From Scleroderma bovista (Eukaryota > Basidiomycota > Agaricomycetes > Boletales > Sclerodermataceae), in the NCBI GenBank assembly GCA_037178675.1, contig JAYMGJ010000329.1, positions 1 to 23,913 of the forward strand: DNA of 23,913 bases, given 5' to 3'. Positions 1 to 9,857 of the stretch are shown in pieces. The position numbers and the translations under genes were made by a program. The notes beneath the pieces were generated by a model. The model worked only from the letters and a program-made list of their open reading frames with translations, searched no databases and was not told the origin of the DNA. Each line of letters starts with the position of its first letter. Position 1 is the first letter of the stretch.

Positions 1-49
1 GGCAGTGACGAAGACAGAACTGCCATATGCTCCCTGGTATGGCCTTAAA

Positions 50-63
50 CAGGGCTCATAACC
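50..63 (-). other. Copia-type primer-binding site (half iMet-tRNA)
   Basis: On the minus strand this reads GGTTATGAGCCCTG; its plus-strand complement contains GGGCTCATAACC, the anticodon arm of eukaryotic initiator-Met tRNA (CAT in the middle). Copia-type retrotransposons of fungi and insects prime reverse transcription from an internally cut initiator tRNA, with a site of this kind directly after the 5' LTR. It abuts the TG/CA end of the LTR at 64. The element body would therefore extend leftward beyond base 1, and bases 1-49 would be its untranslated leader. Confidence 0.72.
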
Positions 64-435
64 TGTAGCAACAAAACTGGGGCAACAGCAACGGGGTAGC
101 GCAAGCGTACCTTTAGTAGCAAGTAGCTGGTTCTTGAAGTTGAGTTGTTTGAAGTAGCGAGTAATGAGAGAACAGTTGAACTGTATTGAACTAAGGAACT
201 ACAGGGAATCCTACAGGGTATATATATCTGTGGTACATGGTCTGTGCATAGATAAGTATTATTCTCGCCTATTTCACCATATTCCCATATGTAGTAGGTG
301 CAGTTTCCATAAACGTAGTTATCTGGAAACGTGCCTGTAACGTGCATCAGCATGTGTTATACACGTGCCTTGCATGTGATAGTTCCGGCTATCTTGTGGA
401 GCCGGTCATGTGATCTACCGGTAATCTGGTTGACA
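64..435 (-). mobile_element. 5' LTR of a minus-strand Copia-type retrotransposon
   Basis: Read on the minus strand, the segment begins TGTCAACCAG at 435 and ends TTGTTGCTACA at 64, so it has the TGT...ACA ends of an LTR. It contains a TATA-like stretch (TATATATACCCTGTAG on the minus strand, near 220-235), and the primer-binding site follows with no gap. The inner end is well supported by that site. The outer end at 435 is my best choice of TGT and could be off, because the duplicated target site lies outside the window. An open frame of about 100 codons across it (45-353, minus) looks incidental. Confidence 0.65.
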
Positions 436-605
436 CTACTCCGAATCACATGTAACTGTGATCTCTGGAAATCTCCAAGATTAGATTAAGATAAGATATA
501 ATCATACTTTCTTGTCGACAGTGACCACGATGGGTGGGTGGGTGCGAACCAGGTCCAAACACGATGATTATACACAGTACGACTACGAACTATTTATCTT
601 GTAGG
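436..605. other. Spacer between two LTRs
   Basis: About 170 bp of AT-rich DNA separate the Copia-type LTR from the solo LTR. It contains a short GGGTGGGTGGGTG run near 531-543. No gene is visible. Confidence 0.5.
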
Positions 606-610
606 TAGGG

Positions 611-1252
611 TGTTACGACCATGCCCAACTCCGGGTCTTATCCGATCACTCCGGTCGCATCGCAGCTCTACAGCTCAACTCCGGTCGCCCACCAGTTACT
701 CCGGTCGCGCTCACGCAGATAACCTTCCGTTAAGCACGACCCTTGGTCTATGCTCTATTCATTCGTTACCACACCTCGCCGTCAACCCTGCTTGGTCGTG
801 AGTTCTCCGTGTACTTGTTATATCTCCTGCCTTGTGTTATTTTCACCGGACCTGATTTATTTTACCCGGACCTGACTTTATTTTCATCGGACCTGACCTA
901 GTACTTTCTCCGGTTATCCCTTGTCCGCCCTTTGGGCTGTTTACTTGTCACCGTAAATACTTGACCCTAGTTCTCCGTAGTATAAGTACCCTGTACTCCG
1001 TCCTGTATACCTCAGTCTGAAATCAACCATAGTCTCTACTCCTGATCTTGCCCGTCTCCGTCTCTGTCTCCGTCTCCCCTTCTTGACCGGAACCTACGCA
1101 AGGGATCAACGCTCGTTGTCCTTAGTTGTTGAATCCAAGCGGTCACCAACTCCGGCCGGACTAATCTCTCGTCCAGCCCTCTGCCCTCTTCCTTCGTCCG
1201 CGCTCGTCCGGACTTGACCGGACCCCCTACCGGAGTAGACCCGGACTTGACA
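611..1252 (+). mobile_element. Solo LTR of a retrotransposon
   Basis: The 642-bp segment starts TGTTACGACC and ends GGACTTGACA. It is flanked on both sides by the same five bases, TAGGG (606-610 and 1253-1257), the target duplication expected of an LTR-element integrase. No primer-binding site or coding domain follows, so it is a solo LTR left by recombination between the two LTRs. The start resembles Ty3/Gypsy LTRs, but family is inferred only. It holds short internal repeats and a TATA-like TATAAGTACC near 981-990. The 63-codon frame at 610-801 is not a gene. Strand is nominal. Confidence 0.85.
837..897 (+). repeat. Three tandem copies of a ~20-bp unit inside the solo LTR
   Basis: Three consecutive units share the pattern TTTATTTT-(A/C)-(A/C/T)CGGACCTGA, about 20-22 bp each, with one or two changes between copies. 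Upstream in the same LTR (about 647-706) the motif ACTCCGGTCGC recurs three times. Short subrepeats of this kind often sit in the regulatory (U3) part of an LTR; that role is inferred. Confidence 0.75.
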
Positions 1253-1257
1253 TAGGG

Positions 1258-1715
1258 CTAATATATCAAAACTAATAAATGTAATCAGTCTTGTAAGTTT
1301 GCCACGTAGCAGCCATATATTCTGACACTATTATCAGGCTTATTAAAGGTGTGTATCATCTGACTAAATTTATGGAACTTGAAGGGTCAGAGGTCCTGGG
1401 ATAATTTGGGCCAGAGGCCTGTGGATCCAGGCAAATTTGGGCTGAAGACCCGTGGGTCCTGCTATCTCCTCTGCCGAAGGCAGATCGAGCCACCGGCTCG
1501 TACAATACAACTGTAAGAAAGCTGATTACATAAGCCTGGATGGACGTGTCATGTGATGGCGTTCGCGTGTATTGTTCGAACTGGCAGGACGCTGACTGGT
1601 TGAAAAACGACTCGGAGATGGAAGAGGAGCCAAGGTGAGGTCTAAATTTTCAGTACTCAGTGATCAGTGGTCTCCCAATCGATACTCCAGCCCTCACCAT
1701 ACAATATCGCTGACA
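1258..1715. other. Intergenic, upstream of the HNH gene
   Basis: About 460 bp between the solo LTR and the HNH gene start. A weak direct repeat around AATTTGGGC is seen near 1400-1445. I see no gene, and no clear promoter element apart from general AT-rich stretches. Confidence 0.5.
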
Positions 1716-3282
1716 ATGTCAACGCCTTCCCCACCTGGTCCCCGCAGGAATCCAAGCCGAAAAATCAAGACGCTGACTCTTTCATCCATTCAGGAAGACT
1801 CCAGTCCTCCCGACGAGTCCCCAAGTTACGATCTGAACGCGGAGCGCAATGAGCAGCGTCCCTCCAAGAACAATGTGACACCAGAAAAACGCAAGAAGTG
1901 GGGGTCTTCAGTGGACACAAGGCAGAGGGCCAGGGCCTGCGAAGCTGACCCGCATAAAGGTCGATGTTTACTCACGAACTTGCCTGATGCGGTCAACGTA
2001 TGCCACTTGATACCCAGTTCGACGCGGCCTTCCGAGGTGAGCCACTTTCACGCTGTCACGTCCTGTCCTGATCCGTTTTTAGCTCACGAAATTGGAGTAT
2101 GCATGGGGTCTACCCACGTACCTCAACCTCGATTCGACTTACAACCTGATTCATCGTGAGTAACACTAGAAAGTAACCAACTTGTCTTCTATCCCCACGC
2201 TCATCCATCACTAGTGAGATCAGATTGGCACTTCCTTTTCGATAAAAAGCAGTTCATGCTTATACCGGAGCTTTCGGACTTGAAAAGGCTCGAAAAAGCT
2301 ACGATAACACAAGCCCTTGCGGGTCGTTCTCGAACTAATATGAACAAGGTATGTCCTTTGCACCGGGTTACGTGGCGTTTACGTTCGCCTATTGACGCAT
2401 TTCTTATAGTTATTCGAACCTGAGACCATCTTCAAGTACCATCTCCTGCCTATGCCCGAGTTAAAGGCACCCATCTGTCGCTTCAATGATTCAAACAACC
2501 TTGCAGGGCACTCCACCCATTACTACCCTTTTGCCACGCTCGGCCCCCTCTCGAGCCACGTCCAGCCACAATACGTCGTCGTTAACGCTGGGCGAAAGCT
2601 ATTTGCCAGATCACTCGATGTAATTCTCATGTTAGGACTGGTTCTCAACCAAATTGCATCTCACGAGAGTATCGAACAAGCGTATTCAAGGCTTACCACA
2701 GTCACGACACTGTACAAGCATTGGACCAAGTTAATAATACCGGATGACTTCGTCGCTCGCTCCCGTCCTCGCTCTGGTCCCTCTGATGACACAGACAATG
2801 ATGACCAAGACCAAGACCATGCACAAGAGGGACAAGAGGAGCCGGAGAAGGAGAGTAAAGAGGAGGCGAGCAATCACGACAACGACGAACTCCAATCCGC
2901 CCCTTTAAAGAAGTCCAATGTAGGACGACAGCTCCACGACAACATCGCATCCACTTCCAGCTCAGGCTCTCTCGACACTGCCGTCTTTTCCGAGGATACA
3001 GCATGGGTAGAAGGGATCAATGACTGGACGATGAAGTGTTGCGATGCCGCAGCCTCGGAGGGAGGGTGGGAATCAAGTATACTGAATGAGGACGATGAAG
3101 TACTCGCCGCCTATGCCAAAGAGAAACCACGATCGGCCCCTCCACGGGACAGCTGGCACAGGTGGCAACCATACTGGGCCAGACGCAACGGGAAGTATCC
3201 ACCTCACAATACAGCAAAGTTTTCGAGTAATGATTGGGCCCTTTTTGAACGACATACGGCGTTGCCTATAGATTCGGAATAA
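1716..3282 (+). CDS. HNH (HNH_2-type) nuclease-domain protein, 4 exons
   Basis: Exons 1716-2036, 2083-2155, 2215-2348 and 2410-3282 join to 466 residues; all introns are GT-AG, 46-61 bp. ATG 1716 is the first ATG in frame. The first ~83 residues are Ser/Pro/basic and look disordered. The nuclease core follows: CLLTNLPDAVNVCHLIP (His97), then YLNLDSTYNLIHLRSDWHF spanning introns 1-2 (Asn128, His137), so the H, N and H ligand/catalytic positions are all present. Many Agaricomycete genomes carry large families of such proteins; their substrate and role are not established. The C-terminal half is not a known domain: a mixed alpha segment, then a very acidic stretch (coded about 2780-2900) and a Trp-rich tail. 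It appears intact and is probably a host gene, though mobile spread is possible. Confidence 0.85.
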
Positions 3283-4785
3283 GTCTCTACATTTCATCTT
3301 CTGTTGTTAGCTCTGATAATTAATACGAGGGCAATTTCACTCGAGCGACTCGGTGTGTTCAGCATTCAAGTGTGACATAGTGCTTACACATAGTCCGTCA
3401 GAAGAAATTGCGAATATCACCACATCGTGCACAAGCTGTTCTCTGATTCTACGTTCATCGTGAAAGAGTTGTCTCCGAGGCGACGACCCAACCCAGGATC
3501 GTCCACATGCTTACGTGCCTCGATGCAATTGAGGACACCTACGTTGTTTGTCGCCTATCAGCCATGGGTGTACACGTACACTTTCAGGACCTATGGCAAT
3601 TACATTCAGGGGAGATCCATTCGAGTGACATGATTGTGATCATTTTTGATCGTTGCATGGCTATCAAGACAGGTGGGCATGACAACTTGGAGCTATGACA
3701 ATGTTGGAGGCTCAATCCTTTGCGATCATTGAACACTGCTGCATGCAGGCTCATTACTTGTAGAACCGAATTCAATCTTCGCATGCCTACAATAAGTTGG
3801 TTATAGCCAGGTAGACTGCGATTGTATATGGCAGAACGAAAGAATACGGTGCAAGTGCCCAGGGATACCAGCAAAATAAACCAAACTTTTATCTCCCTTC
3901 GATCTTTGTGATGCTTTGCTTGCATTACGACGGCTACGACCCCCACCCGGCAGCTTAGAGTTAGTATTTGGGGGGACACACGAGATCACGAACTCGGCCA
4001 GTGCTTTCTCTGCTAAAACTGACTTGTTACTTGACAAACTCCGATGGCTTCCGAAGTTTTACGGATAATTCAGTAACAAGAATCGCTCGACACTGCCGAT
4101 TGCGCAGCCTCCGGCGCCTCAGGTAGCAGTTTCTCGATCGAGGGATTTAGGCTCGTGTGGCAAGGGGAAAGAAATATTGCAGCTTAGACTGTTCTTGGTG
4201 CAATATTGAATTATTGGACGCAGCTGGATGATGTTCATCGAATCGATAGCGAGGCTGGACATGTGTAAATGTATGCACCGTGTGATACCTTGCGACATTT
4301 GTTATGTGAGTCATGGGTCAGTGGAAACGCCATACTGATATCGTTGTCCGCACCGCCGCGGTGTTCCGTGGATGCTTGTGGTAACTACATAGGGTAAAAG
4401 TCAGGAGTGGGAGGTATTTCCGATCTCACTCCGCTTCGACTCAGCGAACCCAACGCTCGCCTCCGACACGACTCTGATCAAAGATTCATCACTACATCAA
4501 TTCCATCAGCAGTATGTAGTCCTTGAAAAATCCATGATTAATATTACAGATAAAACGAAGACATGAATGACCAGACAACACAAATCCCAGGCTAAATACA
4601 TACAAATGGTCAAAGTCCAGTCCAGATATCGTCACCCGTAAATGCCATAGTATCGACGATCCATATGCGTCGTTGTATTTCGTGAATGTTCAGTGAGTGG
4701 TGAATGAGTGTGTATGTGGGTCCCAGTTAAAGTCGTGAACTGCGTGCGTGAGTCGTAATTTGTAAAATAGCAATGAGAAAACCCT
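3283..4785. other. 1.5-kb gene-poor spacer
   Basis: This lies downstream of two convergent genes, the HNH gene (+) and the DUF6699 gene (-). Several 60-130-codon frames occur (for example 3584-3979 minus and 3427-3633 plus), but none shows recognisable domains or joins to neighbours by good splice sites. The last ~170 bp before 4786 probably include the 3' UTR of the DUF6699 gene. Confidence 0.5.
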
Positions 4786-6121
4786 TCATGGCTTCCCAAA
4801 GACGAGCTTTCCCGTGTTTGTGCCATTCCCATGTTTTTCCACTTCGATTCCAACAAGCCTCGTTTTCCCATGCAGCCAATCCAAGCGGCGCACACCGCCT
4901 TCCCACCCGCCTCCCATTTTCGTGCACCTCTTTTCGTACGCACGGGTGACCTTACGCTGTGCCCGGCTTCCGTGTCCCAGCGCCTCCCATTCCTGAGGAG
5001 TCACGCGAGCGAGAAGTGTCGCGTGGAGCGCATACAGCAGATCGAGATTACTGATGTTCGACGACGACCTCGATCTGGAATGTCCGAGCGAGCCACCGTA
5101 GCCAGAGCCACTGCTATATCCCGAACTTGACGACGACGACGACGACGACGGGCCCACTACGACAGGCCACGGAAACTTGTCGGAGCGCAGGATAAGCCGA
5201 GAAGAGGTCTGTGTGGGTGGGTCCGTAGCGGGCTGAGCGAGCGTGTGTGCCGGCACGGCCATGCGCGTCGTACAATCGAGGACTGTACGCGATGAGGGTG
5301 TATATGTTACGTCGTATGAAATGGGCGCGCGATGGAGACGGGTAGATGCGAATAGCGGATGCATGTGCAGAGAGGTCGGACGTACTATCCCGTGTGGATC
5401 CATGCCGCTGCCTGCATCTGTACCGCGGCGGAAATGAGTGCGCTATTTAGCGAAGGAAAAGGGGGGACACGCACGTGAGTGGGTCGATCCTGTGGCGGAC
5501 GAGAAGCTGCCTTGCCACGCAGGATTTTGACGTAGGGATGGCCGCCTTTCGTACCGTACTTGGGGCTGGTGAGAGCTGCCGGCAGATGAACCAGGTCGAG
5601 CCATTCCCGGAAGAAGAGACGAGCTGGAGTTGGTTCGAGAAGACTGTCCGAATGACGCAGACTGCGCTATCGAGGGCGTACATATTCCATGTCCATGGTG
5701 GGCAACTGCAACATGATCGCAGTCAGCCATACTATTCACGTGCAGTGCGGACTGTGGGCTTACGGTGTTCTGACGAGCGGTAACTGGCACGTCTGTAGAG
5801 GGTGGATCTGGGTGGTGTCCCATACCTTGATTCGCCGGATGAACTAGGGACTTGGCCAGCAGCCTCGAACGTTGCGTAGCGCAGTGGCGATGGGTTTGTG
5901 GTGCGGGCACAGTAACTGTTGCTCCGTTTCGTCTTGAGTCGAGGTGGAGCGCTGGGAGGAGCAGCCGTCTGCGCAGGGCCACTAGCATTGGCATAGATAT
6001 AACTGGAGGACGAAGACGACTGCGAACGTCCATGGGAGCTGGAAGACTGTTGACTTGGTCCGCGAGAGGATTCGTTGCGGTATGAATTGCCACCGAAGAT
6101 GTAGCGCAGGTAAGATGTCAT
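4786..6121 (-). CDS. DUF6699-domain protein, 3 exons
   Basis: Minus-strand exons 6121-5764, 5705-5475 and 5417-4786 give 406 residues. Intron 1 (GTAAGC...TTGCAG, 58 bp) and intron 2 (GTGCGT...TACAG, 57 bp) are both phase 1. The start chosen is MTSYLRYIFGG; an in-frame ATG eight codons upstream (6145) is possible. The first ~200 residues are Ser/Gln/Pro-rich and likely disordered. The C-terminal part carries the conserved DUF6699 features: LHRAPISYDVTYTPSS, then LAQPATDPP, FPWPVVVG, a 'LLYALHATLLARVTPQEW' segment, and an end of the type RLDWLHGKTRLVGI. The domain is common in Agaricomycetes and has no established function. Inside it, a nine-Ser run interrupts the strand after PVVVGP. A second family member lies at 9858-10757. 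Confidence 0.85.
5129..5150. repeat. (GAC)n microsatellite coding poly-Ser
   Basis: About seven GAC triplets in a row (TCG/GTC on the coding strand) encode a Ser run inside the DUF6699 domain of the minus-strand gene. The repeat is in frame and does not break the gene, and it should be length-variable between strains. Confidence 0.8.
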
Positions 6122-7242
6122 GATGTCGTGAAAGCAAAGGTGCAAGTATTACACTGGTAAAGAAACGAAAACCGTCAAGGGTCGTTACAACTGAAGTACC
6201 ACTGCGAGGGGGAGTGAACCAGTTTCAGAGAAAGACGACCTCGGCCGGCTTTATTATAAGGGGCGCAAAAACAAGGGTGACTACGGGTGATCTAGATAAG
6301 TTTCAAGTAAGAGGTCCCCTCAAAAAAATGAGAGGTAAATCTCCACGACAACATGAACTGCGCTTGGCAAAGGCGGGCGCTTATCGATCGGCGGAGGCGC
6401 GATGTGAGGTAAACAGGGCGACTATCGGCTTCAAGGTTTGCCTTGAGGCGCATCATGTTCGCATCGAGCATCCGGCGCGTGGAAGGCGCATGTCGCCTCT
6501 CTGCCGCGAAAACATGATATTTCCGTATGGATATCAAGGGTTTCTGGAATTTCTGATACCCACTTGGTGCTCAAGTCCCATGGGGTTCAAGACAAACACA
6601 CCAAGGTGCATCGTGGGCCCAGTCTCTTATGCAGGTTTAACAAGATACCGGTTAACGGCCGCAGTACAAGTAATAAGGTACTTGCATAACGTATCTCTCC
6701 TTCGCAGAAGACGAGTCGCGCCTGGGCCTGGCAGATAACGGAGGAAACACACGATGAGTTTATGGAATTCGCTACTAGCGATCGCTTTTTCATTAATCGA
6801 TCGCCGATCGGATGGCCGATCGATGTGGTTGCAATCCAAGTCATAGTATGTACACACCAGTTCCTCAGTTTCAATGGTTGTGGACTTGTGACTTCAGGCC
6901 AATGGATTTATTATAACCCTGACTCAGAGAAAAGGGGATGAGTCTGTGGGAAAGGAATCATTGAGTTCCTGGCAGCATCAACAGCCGGGGCACCTGGAAA
7001 TCAATTGAATGCAAAACAAGCTGCTCACTCAGAAAGCGAAAAGAGCACATGCCGCAATAGATGCTTTGAGCCGCTATCTGACAGGAAGCTGACATATAGT
7101 CTGCAGCGTGAACGAATCAGTTTTCCTAAGGAAGCCATATTAGCCGCACAGATATGTACACCAGGGTCTATACAACCGGATGATGGTTGTTTGGCAAAAG
7201 CTTTGAAGACAAATAAAGCATGTCAAGGGATGTGACAAATCA
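6122..7242. other. Divergent intergenic region (DUF6699 / GH5)
   Basis: About 1.1 kb between two divergently transcribed genes, so it should hold both promoters. A 174-codon frame at 6214-6738 starts on a non-ATG codon and shows no domain features. The notable feature is a cluster of CGATCG/GATC palindromes at 6778-6827. No clear TATA box or binding-site array was otherwise recognised. Confidence 0.5.
6778..6827. repeat. Cluster of CGATCG palindromes
   Basis: GCGATCGC (6778-6785) is followed within 45 bp by ATCGATCG, CCGATCGG and CCGATCGAT. Four or more CGATCG cores in 50 bp is far above chance. The site lies in the spacer between two divergent promoters. A role as a protein-binding array is possible but not shown. 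Confidence 0.6.
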
Positions 7243-9141
7243 ATGGGGATGCAAGTCATTCTCAGCAAGTTACGGACGCACACCCGCAGGATGCCTCAAT
7301 CCAAATTTTACGTGCACTCGGCATCAGGATCGGCAAAGCACGACGATGAGGGTTCACTATACCATCATCGAAAGCAGCGTGGAGTGAACCTAGGTGCGTT
7401 GAGCATGGTCGTACTTCCCATTGGAGCTCATCGAAGAGTCCGCGTTCAGGTTCTTGGTTTGTCCTCGAGCGATGGATCACCGATTCGCCCTTCCGATGTG
7501 CTTCTGCGCCTGCACAGAGCGACTTGGATGTTGCCAAGGGCTCACACGCAAAAGAAATTCTTGAGCGTCACTGGGACTCGTCGATCACAGCGCAGGACTT
7601 TGAGTGGTTGGCTGCCAAGGGTATCAATACTGTGAGGGTTCCCGTGAGTACACCCATATACACCGTTTGTATGCTATATTCACTGGAGGTTTGTAATGAA
7701 GATCGGGTATTATCATTTATGTGGTCTCGACAATTCTATTCTTCGCAATACAGATTTCCATGGCCTGGAACATGTCTTCGAGGGCGCATGGCCACGTATC
7801 GTCAGTGCGATTGAGACTGCAAAGCGGTATGGGATCGGTGTCCTCTTTGGTACGCACCCCACATTTAGGCTATGGTTTCATTTCTTCACCATTTGGTAGA
7901 TCTGCACGCTGCCCCCGGGAAGCAGAACCAGGATTCACACTCGGGGACCTCCTCACCATCCATATCATTCTTCCAATCCAGATCCAATCTGCAGCTCACC
8001 ATCCGAATCTTGTGTATATTTGTATCAGCTCTCCACTCGCTACGCCAGAACCACGATCCTCCATTGTCCAACGTGGTCGGAATCGAGCTTTTGAACGAAC
8101 CTAAGCCACCCTCCCATTCAGCTCTGCAGGAGTGGTATGCGAATGCTATACGCGAGCTGCGGTCTCTGGATTCCAATCTCCCTATACATATATCGGACGC
8201 TTGGTGGCCTGATGCATATGCCGACTTTGTCCAAAAGCTCCCGCGTGCTACGGCACCCATCTGTATCGATCACCATCTTTATCGTTGCTTCACCGGGGAA
8301 GATATATCAACGCCCGCAGCTCAACATACTGCGTCCCTCTCAGACCCCAATTCATCGACACCGCAGACCTTTTCTCGCATCGCTGCGAAGCTCGAGGATG
8401 CAGGCGGGGCCCTCATCGTAGGTGAGTGGTCCGGCGGACTCAACCCGGGTTCATTATGCGGCGCAATCAACGAACATCACGAGAGAGCAAGGTTCATTCA
8501 GGCACAGCTTGACCTCTTCGAGCGGTATTGCGCAGGATGGTTCTTTTGGACGTACAAGAAAGAACACTCTGGTGACCTAGGATGGTCATTCCGCGATATA
8601 TGTGATGCGGGTTTGTTTCCTGGCAGAGTCGGGTTGTTCCCGGTTAAACCTGTTCCACGATGTGATCCGAACGAGTGGGCTGCAAGGAAAGCAATTGGGC
8701 ATGAACACGCAGCAGGTATGTTGTGCATTTCATTTTATGGATGGTTCTGCTCACGATCAAGTTTGAAGGGCGGCACAGGTCGTACTGGACGCGATATCCG
8801 GGCCATTATGAACATTGGCGGTTTGATAAGGGATATAACCAAGGTTGGGAAGACGCATATTACTTCCTGACAGCCAGAGTGGAAGAACACCGAGGATCGG
8901 TGTGTGAACTCGGATTCAAGGGGTTCTGGAAGAAAAAAAGAGTAGGCGAACACGCGGCGAAAGAAGGTTCGAGTGGTAATCTGTGGGAATTCGGTGAGCC
9001 GTGTTTTATCTCAAACGACATGATATACCTCCTTGCATGCAAGTTGAAGCCTGGCATTCACCTGTCACTTCCTCCACAGAACATGGTTATCAACAAGGTG
9101 TGGATGAAGCTACCTCCGATTTCCAGACCACGTATTGTTAA
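7243..9141 (+). CDS. GH5 glucan 1,3-beta-glucosidase (exo-beta-1,3-glucanase), 6 exons
   Basis: Exons 7243-7393, 7450-7643, 7702-7849, 7900-8715, 8769-8993 and 9080-9141 join to 531 residues; introns are 50-86 bp and phases agree. The protein would trim beta-1,3-glucan from non-reducing ends (EC 3.2.1.58 type), as in wall turnover. Landmarks in order: RKQRGVNLGSWFVLERWI (intron 1 falls in the Gly codon), GINTVRVPIGYYHL, GVLFDLHAAPGKQN, the acid/base motif VVGIELLNEP (Glu231), the nucleophile motif LIVGEWSGGLNPGS (Glu340), AGWFFWTYK, WSFRD, YPGHYEHWRFDKG, and a C terminus QQGVDEATSDFQTTYC reached only through the last intron. There is no signal peptide or membrane anchor, unlike yeast Exg1. 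ATG 7291 (MPQSKFYV, 515 residues) is an alternative start. Confidence 0.9.
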
Positions 9142-9857
9142 ATCCCGGATCGAAGAGTTTTCAGAATGTTAGCCTGATTCTACGATGAGTGCGACTAGTG
9201 ATCCATATGATTTACTCGAAACATACTGTGCGGGAAGTATGACATTTCGTAAGGTCATGCACTGACGCCACAGCCATTCTCGAGCGTTCATAACTTTCAT
9301 GCGATTGCCTCCAGTCATCACGTCCGTGACAATGCGATATATGACGCAGAATACCATGGATCGACCATACATTCACTGATCACTTTGCAGATTTTCCCTC
9401 ATAATAACAGAATCCTGTCTACCTTCAACATTTCAATTGATGCGTCTTTCCGACTCGGGGCTTTCAGCCCAACAGTCTCCACACTGCTACACTCCAGCAA
9501 AATGGATTCCTTCGTATTTCTTTGTCATCCTCGTGGTGCTTGCTCGCATTTCGGGGATGGCTATCGCTTTCCCGCTCCACTAGTCCACTAGTGGCATTGA
9601 TTTGTAACAAAATGCGGCGTCACAACTGCAATACTTTTTTTCTCCGTCCGCTCAAGCATGAAGGACAAAGTATAGCCTTGTATCGATTCCAAGAATGCAA
9701 CAGCAATGATTCCAATATACCAATAAAAATAAAAATAAAAACGCTACAGTGTGTGGGTACGCAATTGGTATACATCAATCAGAACATGAATAGATCGTGA
9801 GCACAACGTGATCATGTGGAGTAGGATTCCGCACCAGGAGGAAGCAGCAGCCACGAC
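9142..9857. other. Convergent intergenic region
   Basis: Between the GH5 gene (+) and the second DUF6699 gene (-), this ~715 bp should hold both 3' ends. It contains an A-rich AATAAAAATAAAAATAAAAA run near 9722-9741, which could serve as a polyadenylation signal, and a small palindrome CCACTAGTCCACTAGTGG near 9580-9597. No gene was found. Confidence 0.5.

Noticed and set aside
3584..3979. 131-codon minus-strand frame
   Set aside because: No domain, no supporting splice partners, and overlapping frames of similar length on the other strand.
6214..6738. 174-codon plus-strand frame
   Set aside because: It begins on a non-ATG codon, has no recognisable domain and lies in a divergent promoter region.
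8716..8784. GH5 intron 4 ending at the stronger-looking CACAG (8779)
   Set aside because: That acceptor breaks the frame; TTTGAAG ending at 8768 keeps RHRSYWTRYPG in frame.
8994..9172. GH5 C terminus read through without the last intron
   Set aside because: The read-through residues do not resemble the family, while splicing 8993 to 9080 restores EHGYQQGVDEA.
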